Origin: Bacteroidota bacterium
Lineage (GTDB): Bacteria > Bacteroidota > Bacteroidia > 2-12-FULL-35-15
Direction: 5' to 3'
DNA: 64,000 nt
Assembly (NCBI GenBank): GCA_016707685.1
Contig: JADJHE010000014.1
Location: 1-64,000, forward strand
Under the pieces are notes generated by a model. It had not been told where the DNA came from. It made no database searches and saw only the letters and a program-made list of their open reading frames with translations. Shown piece by piece: positions 29,568 through 40,225 of the stretch. Every line of letters begins with the position of its first letter. Within the stretch, counting starts at the first letter, position 1. The position numbers were made by a program, and so were the translations under genes.

Positions 29568-31967
29568 TTATTTCTTTTTTGTTTTTGCTCTGAAATCCAA
29601 TTTAGGAGTAGTTGGTAAAGCTTGTGCTTGATTAGATTCATCAGGTGTTTTTCTTAAGCGATAGAAAATACCCATTTCTTTTGGTTGGTTGTACAATTCT
29701 GGAGTTAAGTATTTACCAGCCCATTCTCCTTCTTTTACATTTATGTTTTGCAATTTTTCAGGATGCTGTGCAATAACAGGGTCATTACGTTGCGCATAAA
29801 CCGTCCATGAAATTTTTTGTCCAGGTTTACCACCTGCAATTTCAAATGTATTTCCTGTGATTTCTTTTTTTACATACACATTTGCTTGTGCACCAATAGC
29901 AGTTAAGTTATAGCTGAAATCAATATTGATCGCTTCAAAATATTCGGGTAAAGTTACAACAGCTTCGCCATTTCCATCCAACACAATGTTGCCACGGTAT
30001 ACATTTAGAATTTCATCTGATTCCATTGAGAAATGCTTTAATGTTTTGTTGGCAGGATCTAGTGGGTAATCAATTAAGAACGTTTTTGTACCTGTAGCAA
30101 GTAAATCACCAATTGCGGCAACACCAATTCCAGTAGCTGCTGGAGCTTCTCCTAAAACGCCAATTGCATTAATATTCGTACCAGTCGTTACTCCATAAAC
30201 CCCAACTGAAGTAACATTTGTAGCAGAGAGTGCTTGTCCAGTTAAAGCTGTTGTGTTATTGTTTGACAATGTTGCTAAGAATACACCGCTAGTTATTCCA
30301 TCTGTTTGTCCCCAAACAGCTGCATGAAAACCATCTGTACTAAGAGCATCGCAATTGGCAAATAAAACTTGTCTGTATGTTGTATTTGCAGTTGTTGTTC
30401 CAAATTCCCCTGCACGTCCTAATCCCGTATGAATAGATAATAAAGCCGCATTTGTGCTTGTTGTATTGTTTAACTGAATTTCAGCAGCACGTCCAGTTCC
30501 ATTCGTTACTCCCCATAAAGCATTTCTTGCATTTGCAGCATTTGCAATTTCAAAATACCCACCTTCACCTAAACCATCGTTTTCACCAAATACAGCAACA
30601 CTTGCAGCTGTACCGGTGTTAGCAATGAATCCAAAAACACCAGTTCCTGCATTTCCATTTGTTCCTAAAACACCAATTCCTGTTGCAGTATTATCTCCCC
30701 AGACACCCCAGCCAACATTTACTGATGTTCCTTGAACACCAACACCTGTTGCATTGTTTTCTCCATAAACACCAGATGCTGTTCCAGAGCTATATCCATT
30801 GATAGGAAATTCCATTGTAGCAGTTGTATTAATTGCTCCTGCATATCCAAATCCATAGGCAGATAAAATGTCAGTAGTAGGGCTAATAGCAGCCGTTCTG
30901 TTTACAACATAATTTCCTGTAGAAGTTACACGTGCTCTTTCGTTAGCAGCAGCTGAACCACCTGTTTTTGTTACAAAGTCAACTGCATCATTTGTTCCGA
31001 TATAATTTGTTCCAGCAACTAATGTAGAGTTTCCTGTTGTTAACCAAGCACCATTTGTAGATGTAATAGTAGAAGGAATAGTTGTTACAATATTTTGTGT
31101 TCCGTTTGCATTAAAGTTGTTTGAAGAAATTGTCCAGTTTGGTCCTGTTGCTCCTGTAGCACCAGTTGCTCCAGCTGTACCCGTTGCTCCAGCAACTCCA
31201 GTCGCACCATTTGTTCCGGTTGCACCTGTTGCTCCCGCAACACCTGTTGCACCAGTAGCACCGTTTGTTCCAGTGGCACCAGTAGCGCCATTTGTACCAG
31301 TTGCTCCAGTAGCACCGTTGTTTCCAGTAGCTCCTGCAACACCTGTAGCACCATTTGTTCCAGTAGCACCATTAGTTCCCGTTGCACCAGTAGCTCCATT
31401 ATTTCCAGTAGCTCCTGTTGTTCCTGCAATACCAGTTGAACCTGTTGCTCCAGTTGTACCTGTAGCGCCTGGTGAACCTGATCCAACTCCTGTTGGTCCA
31501 ACCAAACCTGTAGCGCCAGTTGCACCAGTTGCACCAGCAACGCCAGCACCTGTAGGACCTGTTGCTCCGTCTACACCGTTTGTTCCAGCAACACCAGTAG
31601 CGCCAGTTGCTCCATCAATACCATTTGTTCCATTTGCTCCCGTAGGTCCAGTTGCTCCGGCAGTACCAGAACCAGAATTACACAATGAAGTCCAAGTAGT
31701 AGTTGCTGCTATATAATAAAAGTAGCAATCAAAATCTGTATCGTATACTAATAATGAATTTGCTGGTGATGCAATTGCATTACGTTGCACTGTTGTCATA
31801 CGTGGAACCAATACACCTTTATCAGTTGCTTGCATTTCTAAGATAGAACTCGCATTAGGAGTAGTTGTACCAATACCAACATTGTTTTGTGCAGTAGTTT
31901 TTAATGCACCAATTGAAATAAAAAATGCAACTGTTGCAAATTTTATTGTTTGTTTTAGTTTTATCAT
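29568..31967 (-). CDS. Collagen-like secreted surface protein 1
   Basis: The 799-residue protein has a signal peptide (ending KTTAQ), a head domain of about 75 residues (NNVGIGTTTPNASSILEMQ to TTTWTSLC), then a Gly-x-y triplet tract of about 60 units from near residue 100 to 285, dominated by GAT and GTN, and a large beta-rich C-terminal part of about 500 residues with repeated VGVYGVTTGTN/GIGVLGTNGN strands as in tail-fibre-like proteins. Collagen-type triplets with threonine suggest a glycosylated trimeric stalk. I see no clear T9SS domain. It shares the head with the protein at 32346. Confidence 0.82.
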   Translation of the reverse strand: MIKLKQTIKFATVAFFISIGALKTTAQNNVGIGTTTPNASSILEMQATDKGVLVPRMTTVQRNAIASPANSLLVYDTDFDCYFYYIAATTTWTSLCNSGSGTAGATGPTGANGTNGIDGATGATGVAGTNGVDGATGPTGAGVAGATGATGATGLVGPTGVGSGSPGATGTTGATGSTGIAGTTGATGNNGATGATGTNGATGTNGATGVAGATGNNGATGATGTNGATGATGTNGATGATGVAGATGATGTNGATGVAGATGTAGATGATGATGPNWTISSNNFNANGTQNIVTTIPSTITSTNGAWLTTGNSTLVAGTNYIGTNDAVDFVTKTGGSAAANERARVTSTGNYVVNRTAAISPTTDILSAYGFGYAGAINTTATMEFPINGYSSGTASGVYGENNATGVGVQGTSVNVGWGVWGDNTATGIGVLGTNGNAGTGVFGFIANTGTAASVAVFGENDGLGEGGYFEIANAANARNALWGVTNGTGRAAEIQLNNTTSTNAALLSIHTGLGRAGEFGTTTANTTYRQVLFANCDALSTDGFHAAVWGQTDGITSGVFLATLSNNNTTALTGQALSATNVTSVGVYGVTTGTNINAIGVLGEAPAATGIGVAAIGDLLATGTKTFLIDYPLDPANKTLKHFSMESDEILNVYRGNIVLDGNGEAVVTLPEYFEAINIDFSYNLTAIGAQANVYVKKEITGNTFEIAGGKPGQKISWTVYAQRNDPVIAQHPEKLQNINVKEGEWAGKYLTPELYNQPKEMGIFYRLRKTPDESNQAQALPTTPKLDFRAKTKKK
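31140..31670 (-). repeat. Collagen-like Gly-x-y coding repeat (first copy)
   Basis: About 60 in-frame nine-base units encoding mostly GAT, GTN and VAG triplets. The codon pattern leaves other frames on both strands open as artefacts. Such tracts expand and contract easily. Confidence 0.88.
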
Positions 31968-31992
31968 TTTTATTGGGGTAGGGTTTGTGATA

Positions 31993-32020
31993 CAAATATA
32001 TAATAAAAAAATTAAAGCAA
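31993..32020 (-). promoter_or_regulatory. Promoter for collagen-like gene 1
   Basis: On the minus strand, TTG (32018-32020), a 17-base spacer and TATATTTG (31993-32000) fit the Bacteroidota consensus. The TTG touches the end of the upstream terminator, so this gene likely has its own transcript. Confidence 0.5.
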
Positions 32021-32055
32021 AAAACCCGAATAGAACTTTCCTATTCGGGTTTTTT
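32019..32055 (-). terminator. Terminator after the small secreted-protein gene
   Basis: A 15-base stem, core AACCCGAATAG, with a seven-base loop (32034-32040) and a T-run in the minus direction. It separates the gene at 32071 from collagen-like gene 1. Confidence 0.82.
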
Positions 32056-32070
32056 AATACTATGAATTAG

Positions 32071-32334
32071 CTATTGAGGACTTTTGCTTTTTTCAGTAAT
32101 GGCTTTTTCTTCTTCTTTTTTAGCAGCAGGTTCAGGTTCTTTATAATTAGGATTTCTTGAACGTTCCCATGTTTGTTTTTCATCAACTGTCGATTTTTCT
32201 GCCGTTTTTGGGGAAGTATCTGCCGTTTTTAAAACAGTACCTTCTTCCGCTTTTTTCAAAACTTCCTGAGCATTTGCTGCATTTGCAGAAAACAGAAAGA
32301 GGATTGTAACTGGAATTAGTTTAAGTAGAGTCAT
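32071..32334 (-). CDS. Small secreted charged protein, unknown
   Basis: The 87-residue product has a signal peptide (LLKLIPVTILFLFSANAANAQ) and a hydrophilic remainder rich in K, E, T and P with no fold I recognise. It starts 11 bases after the stop of collagen-like gene 2 and ends at a strong terminator, so it is the last gene of that transcript. Secretion is inferred from the leader only. Confidence 0.65.
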   Translation of the reverse strand: MTLLKLIPVTILFLFSANAANAQEVLKKAEEGTVLKTADTSPKTAEKSTVDEKQTWERSRNPNYKEPEPAAKKEEEKAITEKSKSPQ

Positions 32335-32345
32335 ATTTTGAAAAT

Positions 32346-33314
32346 TTAGGGTGCGTCTAAAATCATTAAAGAACGGTTGAAGTAGGTTCCACTCGTGATG
32401 AGGTTATTGATCGTAGTGCTAGTAACTCCAGCACGTTGAGCAGTCCATCTTATTTCTACCGTATTAGGTACTCCTGGATTTACAGTAAGTGGTGTAGAAA
32501 CACCGATATCCCATAAGTTCCAAGCAATACCAGTAAATGTATCCCATTCTCTAACAGATACTCCATTTACCCTTACCTCAAACCAGATGGTGTGATTATC
32601 TCTCGGTCCTGCAGTATACGTTCCAGCAGCTGTAAAGTGCATAAATACACTAGAGTTGACAGGTGTAAATGTTAATGTCATTTGAGGCATTAATACAAAA
32701 GCACCTGCTGCTGCATTTGCAGCAACTGTAGCATCTGTAGTTCCAACAACACTATATTTAAAAACATTACCCGGTCCTGTTGGTCCGGTTACACCATTGC
32801 TTCCTGTTGCTCCTGTAGCACCATTTGTACCATTAGTCCCATTTGTTCCAGCAACTCCTGTAGCACCCGTTGCACCATTTGTTCCAGCAACCCCTGTAGC
32901 ACCAGTGGTTACCTGTGCTCCATCATTACCATTTGCACCAGTAGGACCAGTAGCACCATCTACACCATTTGTTCCAGCCACACCAGCAGTTCCTGTTGGT
33001 CCCGTAGGTCCAGTTGCGCCAGAACCTGCAGAACATAAAGATACCCATGTGGTTGTAGCTGTAACGTAATAATAATAGCAATCAAAGTTTGTATCATACA
33101 CCAATAATGAATTTGCCGGTGCAGGAATAGCCAAACGTTGAGCTGTCGTCATTCTTGGAACTAAAACACCTTGTGTTGTTGATTGTACTTCTAATGCCGA
33201 TGAAGCATTAGGCGTGTTTGTGCCAATACCTACATTGTTTTGTGCATTGGAAATTTTTCCAAAACCAATGAAAACAATGAGTGTTAGTAGTTTTAAAAAT
33301 GTAGTTTTTCTCAT
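32346..33314 (-). CDS. Collagen-like secreted surface protein 2
   Basis: The 322-residue protein repeats the plan of its neighbour in short form: signal peptide ending SNAQ, the same head (NNVGIGTNTPNASSALEVQ to TTTWVSLC), about 28 Gly-x-y triplets at roughly 97-182, and a C-terminal domain of about 140 residues with a jelly-roll look (FKYSVVGTTDATVAANA, FMHFTAAGTY, IWFEVRVNG). This C-terminus may be a C1q/TNF-like trimer head, but the match is by shape only. The head identity makes it a paralogue of the protein at 29568. Confidence 0.8.
   Translation of the reverse strand: MRKTTFLKLLTLIVFIGFGKISNAQNNVGIGTNTPNASSALEVQSTTQGVLVPRMTTAQRLAIPAPANSLLVYDTNFDCYYYYVTATTTWVSLCSAGSGATGPTGPTGTAGVAGTNGVDGATGPTGANGNDGAQVTTGATGVAGTNGATGATGVAGTNGTNGTNGATGATGSNGVTGPTGPGNVFKYSVVGTTDATVAANAAAGAFVLMPQMTLTFTPVNSSVFMHFTAAGTYTAGPRDNHTIWFEVRVNGVSVREWDTFTGIAWNLWDIGVSTPLTVNPGVPNTVEIRWTAQRAGVTSTTINNLITSGTYFNRSLMILDAP
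32770..33030 (-). repeat. Collagen-like Gly-x-y coding repeat (second copy)
   Basis: About 28 nine-base units coding for GAT, GTN and GPT triplets in collagen-like protein 2, similar in codon use to the tract at 31140-31670. Confidence 0.85.
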
Positions 33315-33366
33315 CTGTTGAATATTTAGTTCGTTAAAGATAATTGTAATAAATTAGTTTTAAAAA

Positions 33367-36300
33367 TTATTTTACGATAGTAACTGTTCCAATGTATTTA
33401 TGTTTCTGATCTTTATTGTCTTTCAAATTTACCACATAAACATATACATCTTGTTGTGCAATTTCACTTCCATGATTAGCCTTTCCATCCCAGTGTTTAC
33501 TTAAATCATCTGCATAAAAAATCATATTTCCCCAACGATCGTAAATTAACATTTCAAATTCTTTTATGTATTCACCTTTACCATAGAATTCATCATTAAT
33601 GCCATCTCCATTCGGTGAAAATGCATTTGGAATATAGAACGTAAATTCAGGGTCTATTACAATGCATAAAGGAGTTGTATCTGCACAGCCTGCTGCATTG
33701 CTAGCTATCAATGTAACACAATAGGTTCCAATATCTCCGTAGGTGTGCGATGGACTAGCTAGTGTACTAATATTAGAACTGCCAGTATTTAATGGGTCAC
33801 CGAAGTTCCATGCAAATGAAGTTGCATTGATTGAAGAGTTATTGAATTGAACAGTTGGCGATAAAATGCTAGTAGATAAAGGAGCAGAAAAACTTGCTAC
33901 TGGAACTGCAAACACATTAATCATAGCAGGAATAGTAAGTGTACTTGTGCATCCTCCATTAGTAGTAGTAGTTAATGTAATGGTGTATTGTCCACCATTT
34001 AAGAAACAATGTGTTGGATTTTGCAAATTAGAAGCATTGCTTCCGGAAGAAGATGGATCTCCAAAATTCCAGTCCCAACTATTAATAGTGCCACCATTAA
34101 CAATTGAGCTGTCAGAGAAGTTTACACACAATGGTGCACAACCCGATGTTGCATTCGCACTAAAGTTTACTACAGGAATAGATTGAACTGTAACTGTAAC
34201 TGTTGAAGTAGCTGCTGGAGAGCAACCATCGGTAGCTGTAACAGTATAAGTTGTAGTTGTTCCTGCAGTTGCAGTTGGATTAGCACTCGATGGATTGTTT
34301 AAACCTGTAGCAGGGCTCCATGAATAGTTATATGGTCCACCATCACCATTCGATGCTGTTGCTGTAATTATAGTTGTTGCACCCGGACAAAGTGATGTGC
34401 TTCCTGTTGCAATAACGGACAATGGAGGATTAACAGTTACTGTAACAGTAACAGGTGTTGCTGCACATCCATTTGCATCTGTTGCATTTACTGTATAAGT
34501 AGTTGTTGAAGCTGGTGTAGCGGTTGGATTAGGAATGTTAGTTGCACTCAATCCGGTTGCTGGACTCCAAGTGTAATTGTATGGACCATTTCCACCAATT
34601 GCATTTGCTGTAAGTGTTGTTGTTCCGCCATTACAAATAATCACATTTGCAATAGGAGCTAATTCAACAATACTTGGTTGAGTTATGATTACTGAAGTTG
34701 TATTTGTACAGTTGTTTGCATCTTTAATAGTGCATGTATAGGTACCTGCACATAATCCTGTTGCAGTTGCAGTTGTTTGAACAGGTGTTGTATTCCAAGT
34801 ATAGGTATATGCACCTGTTCCACCAATAGCTGTTGCTGTTGCACTTCCATTACAAGCACCATTACATGTTACTTGTGTTGATGCTGAAATTGCTGCTACA
34901 ATTGCTGCTGGTTCTGTAATTGTTGTATCTGCTGTTGCTGTACAACCTATTGCATCTGTAACAGTAACGGTATATGAACCTGGAGCTAGTCCAGTACAAG
35001 CTGCTCCTGTGCAACCACCTGTCCAGCTATACGTGTAAGGAATTGTTCCACCATTAGGGATTACAATTGTTTGTCCATTGTTTGCTCCATTACAAGTACT
35101 ATTAATCCCTGAAATGCTACTTGCAGATAATTGAGGGTCTACAAAAATAGTAACAGCATCAGTACCCGAACATCCACTTGCATTTGTAACGGTTACAGTA
35201 TAAGTTGTTGTTGTAGTTGGATTTGCAGTTGGATTTGATGCCGAAGCATTGCTTAATCCAGCCGCTGGTAACCAAGCATAAGTACTTCCTGCAGCAACAG
35301 GTGTTACATTTAGTAAAGTGCTAGCACCAAAACAAATGGTATCATCTACTCCTGCATCAACTGTTAAATTGGTATTCAATGTAACCGTTGCTACTGCTGT
35401 TCCTGAGCAACCAAGTGTTGTTCCTGTTACAGTGTAAGATGTATTGGTTGCAGGACTCACTGTTATTGGATTTGTAGTAGCTCCAGTTGACCATGAATAA
35501 GTTGTTCCACCATTAGCCGTTAACGTTGCCGATGAGCCAGGGCATATACTTGGTGAGTTAACAGATATTGTTGGTAATGCATTTACAGTAACGGTTCCTG
35601 TAGCTGTATTCGAACAGCCATTGCTTGTTCCTGTTACAGTATAAGTAGTAGTTGTTGTTGGAGTGATTGTTAAGTTAGCACTTGTAGATCCTGTATCCCA
35701 TGAATACGTTGTAGCACCACCAGCAACTAAACTCGTTGTTTGTCCATTACAAATTGTTGAATTTGTTGATGTAACTGTTGGGATAGGATTTACTGTAACT
35801 GTTGCTACAGCAGTTCCCGAGCAGCCACCTGTTGTTCCTGTTACGGTGTAACTAGTAGTAGTTGTTGGTGAAACAGTTAATTGGATTTTGATGAACCAGT
35901 GCTCCATGAGTAAGTAGTTCCGCCATTAGCAGTTAATGTTGCTGATTGCCCATCACAAATTGTTGGCGAGTTAACAGTAATGCTCATGGTAGCGCCAATA
36001 GTAACTGTTGCTACTGCAGTGTTAGAACATCCTGCAGTTGTACCTGTAACGGTATAACTAGTAGTAGTAGCTGGCGAAACTGTTATTGGATTTGTTGTTG
36101 CACCTGTATTCCAAGAGTAAGTAGCTCCACCTGTTCCTGTAAGCGTTGCATTTTGTCCAGGACAAATAGTAACAGAGTTTACACCAATTGTAGGTAATGG
36201 ATTTACAGTTACTACACCAGTTCCAGTGTTAGTACAACCATTTAAAGTATACGTAACAGTGTAAGTAGTTGTTGTTGCAGTACTAACTGTAATTGCAGCG

Positions 36301-37627
36301 GTTGTTTGTCCACCCGGTGCCCATGAAAATGTTCCTCCTCCAGCTGATGGCGTTGCTGTTAATGTTGCAGATGCACCGGCACATATTGTTTGTGCGTTTG
36401 ATGTTACTGTTGGTAATGGATTAACGGTAACAGTGCCTGTATTTGTTGAGTTACAACCTCCGAAAGTGTAGGTAACGGTGTAAGTTGTTGTTGAAGCCGG
36501 ACTAACCGTAAATGGTTTGAGTTGTGCTCCACCTGGAGCCCAAGAATAGGTTCCACCACCTGTAGTTGGCGTAGCGTAAGTGTTGTAGTTGCACCTGCAC
36601 AGATCGTTTGTGAGTTTGCTGCAACTGGACTTCCACCTGAACCAGCTACGGTTACAGTATACGTTTGTGCTGGTGTACAAGTTAAACCATCATTTACGGT
36701 TACGGTATAAGAACCTGCAGCTAAACCCGTTGCAGTAGAACCAGTTCCACCGCTTGGTGCCCAAGAATAAGAGAATGGACCAATACCACCAGTAACGGTA
36801 GCTGTTGCTGTTCCATTGTTAACACCACAACCTGCTGGTGTTGTAGCTGTTGTAACTGTCCAAGGAGATGTACATTGAATAATATCAATCATTACCCCTG
36901 AATCCACCAGGCAGTCTCCTGCATCAGCAATCGCGAATTTAAAATGATAAGTTGGCACAAGGTATTACATTCATTGAAGGAGTTAAAACAGTAGTGTGAC
37001 CATCAAAATTGTTAGAAATTTACACTTGCATTGTTATTTACAAAGTAGGTGGAGTCCGTTAAGTGACTTACATTGTCAATACTAACAACTGTTCCACCTG
37101 GAATTGTTGCTAAGTTAAAGTTTGTATAGTTTCCACCCAATGGGTTTGGACCACTTACAAAAAATCCGAATGCATCGTTGAAACTAGCATTAACATAATC
37201 AGTATACTCGTCTGATCCAAAAACGAAAGCGATGCTTAAGTTGTTACATTGTGGCACTACATCAAATTCAATAATACAAACATCATATGTTGCTTGATTG
37301 CTCAATGCTGTTAATTGTGGATCTACCTGAATTTCCATACATCAACTCCAATAAAGTCAATATTCGTATTTGCTCCCAAAATTCATTCGTAGTTCCTGTT
37401 GTTAAAACCAACCCATTCGTAATTCCAATACCAGAAGCAGCTCCTCCGCTAAATGTTCCATAAGAAACTGCAGCACAGTTCACGACAACATTGCTTATTG
37501 TCAAGCCTGGTCCAGCAACAGCGGTAGCAACAGAACCAGCTCCTCCACCAGAAGTAATAACAAGTTGTGCCTTTGAAATGCTTGTTATTATTAGTAAGAA
37601 TGAAAGAAATACGATAATTTTTTTCAT
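33367..37627 (-). CDS. Giant T9SS type B adhesin with Ig-like, SprB and PKD repeats; six frame breaks
   Basis: Read as one gene of about 1,420 codons. In order: signal peptide ending SKAQ; a choice-of-anchor L domain (FVFGSDEYTDYVN, FGFFVSGPNPLGG, TYHFKFAIADAGD); about nine Ig-like units with TYSWSTG and TTTYTVTGT; SprB-type units with GSYTVTVTDA; two PKD domains with WDWNFGDP and FAWNFGDP; and a CHU_C type B sorting end (FYIPNAFSPNGDGINDEFYG, IYDRWGN, IGTVTIVK). It should be exported by type IX secretion and act in adhesion or gliding. Frame breaks near 37378, 37340, 37014, 36956, 36577 and 35882 can each be repaired by a single base. Confidence 0.85.
33700..36890 (-). repeat. Degenerate coding repeats of the adhesin
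   Basis: About nine Ig-like units of roughly 75-80 residues, each with a T-Y-S-W core and a TTTYTVT strand, plus SprB-like and PKD units. Four of the gene's six frame breaks fall at the edges or inside this tract or just before it. Copy number could be altered by assembly. Confidence 0.7.
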
Positions 37628-37753
37628 GATATAAGGTTGAAAAATGAGTTTTTACGTTTTTATTCTAGTTATTAGATGAGTAAAGATGCAAAAAGGTTGC
37701 ATCATTAACTAATAATTCGCAATTAAATGCAAGGTTAAAAATAGGGAGATTTG

Positions 37754-39541
37754 TTAAAATTCAATATCTAAATCAAATGCTTGGCGAAGCTTATTGATTG
37801 TAGGGTTTTTTTCGGAAAGATGTTTGTAGCGGTCGGTGGCAGTATACAAATTTTTGCCTTCCTCTAATTGAGCAACAACAATGTTTAACTGAACAGAATA
37901 GTTATTCAACTCTTTTACGTAAAAAGCTTAAAAAATTGGTCTTGTCCTCATTCAAGGACTCTTCCGTTGCTTTGTTATTAATGGTATAATCAATCGTTAG
38001 ATTATCTGCTGCCAAAACAGGTTGTCTACTCGTTAAAACAATAGCCAAATTTTGTTTCCCTTTTGCTTTTAATTCCGAAGTGTAGCGTAACCACACTGCA
38101 TCAATTTTTTGCTGATTTACAGCATCTTTCGGACGTTCGGTGTCTAAAAAAGAAGCTTCTTTTTCTTCTGGATTATCCGTTTTTTTTTCAGTGTTAAAAC
38201 GCTGATTGATGGAAGGTGTTGATGTTTTTAAAATCGGCTTTTTAAATCCAGTTTGCAGACTAGGTGTTGCTGATGTATTCGCAGTGGGTTGTGTATTTGC
38301 AGTTACAGCAGGTGTAGTACTTACTTGTGTAACAGGTGTTTGAGTAACCGTTGAATTCGTGTTTTGAGCTGGTGTTGTTGTGTTGACAGCTGTTGTAGCC
38401 TGTGAGATAGGCTTACTTATGTCATTTTTTTTTTCGGCTTCAACACTTATGGTGTTGATAGAACAAAGTTGCATTAGCGCCAACTCTACCTGGAGTCGCT
38501 GATTTTTACTGCTCTTGTATTGAATATCTGTTTTGTTGAGGATTGTTAACCCTTTTACTAAAAAGGAAGGGAACATTTTTGAGCTTGTTCCTTGTATTTA
38601 TCTTTAATATTGTTACCAACTTCTAACAATTGCAATGTTTCGGTATCCTTACTTACTAATAGGTTGCGGAAATGTCCGCCCATACCAGCAATGAAATTAT
38701 GGCCATCAAATCCATTGTTCAAAATTTCATTGAAAATCAATAAAGAATTGGAAATATTTTCTGCTAAAATAGCATCGGTAACTTTGAAATAATAATCGTA
38801 ATCGAGGATATTTAAATTTTCAATTACCGCTTTGTAGGTAATGTTATTTCCTGCAAAACTTACAATCTGATCAAAGATTGAACATGCATCACGCAAAGCG
38901 CCATCTGCCTTTTGAGCAATGATGTGTAATGCATCCATTTCGGCTGTTACATTTTCACTTTTTGCAATAAAAGCTAAATGGTTTGCAATGTCTTCAATCT
39001 GAATTCTGTTGAAATCAAAAATTTGACAACGTGATAAAATCGTAGGGATAATTTTATGCTTTTCAGTTGTTGCTAAAATAAAAATAGCGTGCTTCGGTGG
39101 TTCTTCCAATGTTTTTAAAAAGGCATTGAATGCACTTGTTGAAAGCATGTGAACCTCATCAATAATATATACTTTATGTGTTCCAAGTTGAGGTGCAAAC
39201 CTTACTTGGTCAACTAAATTTCGGATGTCATCAACTGAGTTGTTGGATGCAGCATCTAATTCATACACATTTAGAGATGCACCACTGTTAAAAGATAAAC
39301 ACGATTCACATTGGTCGCAAGCTTCGGTTTGTGCTGTTTTGTTTGTGCAATTAATGGTTTTAGCCAAAATACGTGCACAGGTAGTTTTTCCTACACCACG
39401 CGGACCGCAAAATAAAAATGCTTGTGCTAAGTGGTTTGTGTTAATGGCGTTTTTTAAAGTATTGGTAATATGCGCCTGACCAACAACGGTGTTAAACGTT
39501 GCAGGGCGATACTTACGAGCTGATACAATAAAATTATCCAT
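37754..39541 (-). CDS. dnaX: DNA polymerase III subunit tau/gamma, frame broken near 38577 and 37922
   Basis: DnaX is the clamp-loader ATPase and is essential. From the ATG at 39541: Walker A GPRGVGKT at 46-53, a zinc site with C65, C75, C78 and C81, and IDEVHMLS. Near residue 321 a one-base deletion in an A-run (38574-38579) breaks the frame; repair gives QAQKMFPSFLVKGL. A Thr/Pro/Val-rich linker follows. A second break, one extra T near 37921-37925, separates the C-terminal tau-like domain, which ends YKHLSEKNPTINKLRQAFDL and stops at 37754. Total about 595 codons. A longer upstream start (39601) is unlikely because the family begins MDNFIVSARKYRP. Confidence 0.93.
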
Positions 39542-39859
39542 AGTTGTTGCACAAAAATAGCTATTAAAATGAACTTTTTGCAGAATGTTAAAAAGTCGCA
39601 ATTTGGTTAAAAACTATTTTGATTTTTGGAGAGAGGAGCCTTTTTGTAGCTCAATTCGGGCTCTTTTTTTAATTTAAGTGTTTGGTAATCAGTATTTTAG
39701 CTATTAAATTCGCTCGCAAATTCAGATTTTACAGACTTAGAATGGCTTTTTTGCCAAAAAATCTTGAAAATGGTGTTGCCTATTTTCTTAAAATTCCTAT
39801 ATTTGCATCCCTTTTAAAAAAAGGAATAATAAATTATTAACCAATTAAATTTAAAAACA
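39542..39859. other. Non-coding interval between dnaX and rpsF
   Basis: No gene is seen in these 318 bases. They hold a TATTTTTG -7-like box for dnaX (39552-39559, minus strand), a weak GAGCC/GGCTC hairpin followed by seven T (about 39635-39668), and the rpsF promoter. The 55-base rpsF leader could carry ribosomal-protein feedback structure, but I could not identify one. Confidence 0.5.
39776..39805 (+). promoter_or_regulatory. Promoter of the rpsF-rpsR-rplI operon
   Basis: TTG (39776-39778), a 19-base spacer and TATATTTG (39798-39805) are a near-ideal Bacteroidota promoter, 54 bases before the rpsF start. Confidence 0.7.
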
Positions 39860-40195
39860 ATGCTAAAACATTATGAAACCGTCTTCATTATGACTCCCGT
39901 TTTGTCTGATGATCAGGCAAAGGAGACGGTAAGTAAGTACAAAAAGATGCTTACAGACAATGGATGCAAAATTATTCACGAAGACGCTTGGGGCTTACGT
40001 AAATTGCAGTATCCAATTCAAAAGAAAACAACTGGTTTTTACCATTTGATCGAATTCCATGCACCGGCAACTTTTGTTGCTGATTTAGAAGTTGCTTATA
40101 AACGTGATGAGCGTTTGTTGCGCTTTTTAACTGTAGCTCTTGACAAACATGCAGCAGCTTACAGCGAAAAACGTAGAAACAAAGCAAAAGCTTAA
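39860..40195 (+). CDS. rpsF: 30S ribosomal protein S6
   Basis: The 111-residue protein pairs with S18 on the platform of the small subunit. It starts MLKHYETVFIMTPVLSDDQ and contains the LRKLQYPIQKKTTGFYHLIEF strands of S6, ending with RDERLLRFLTVALDKHA. It is first in a three-gene operon with rpsR (30 bases on) and rplI, the order found in most bacteria. No acidic C-terminal tail is present. Confidence 0.97.
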   Translation: MLKHYETVFIMTPVLSDDQAKETVSKYKKMLTDNGCKIIHEDAWGLRKLQYPIQKKTTGFYHLIEFHAPATFVADLEVAYKRDERLLRFLTVALDKHAAAYSEKRRNKAKA

Positions 40196-40225
40196 TTAAT
40201 CTTAACTAATTAATTCAAAATCAAC

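Noticed and set aside
31085..31549. Minus-strand frame rich in Leu-Val-Gln inside collagen-like gene 1
   Set aside because: Same repeat read in another frame; inside a well-supported gene.
31117..31716. Long plus-strand open frame (199 codons) rich in Pro-Val-Ala, opposite collagen-like gene 1
   Set aside because: It is the mirror of the Gly-x-y codon repeat; the nine-base periodicity keeps several frames open. No start signal or family-like sequence.
29568..31967. Phage tail-fibre cluster
   Set aside because: Head and strand patterns resemble tail fibres, but leaders are present and no phage structural or lysis genes are nearby.
32797..33069. Plus-strand Pro-Val-Ala frame opposite collagen-like gene 2
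   Set aside because: Shadow of the second Gly-x-y tract.
36404..36680. Overlapping frames that could suggest several small separate genes in the adhesin region
   Set aside because: Each carries parts of one domain series and joins to its neighbour by a one-base change.
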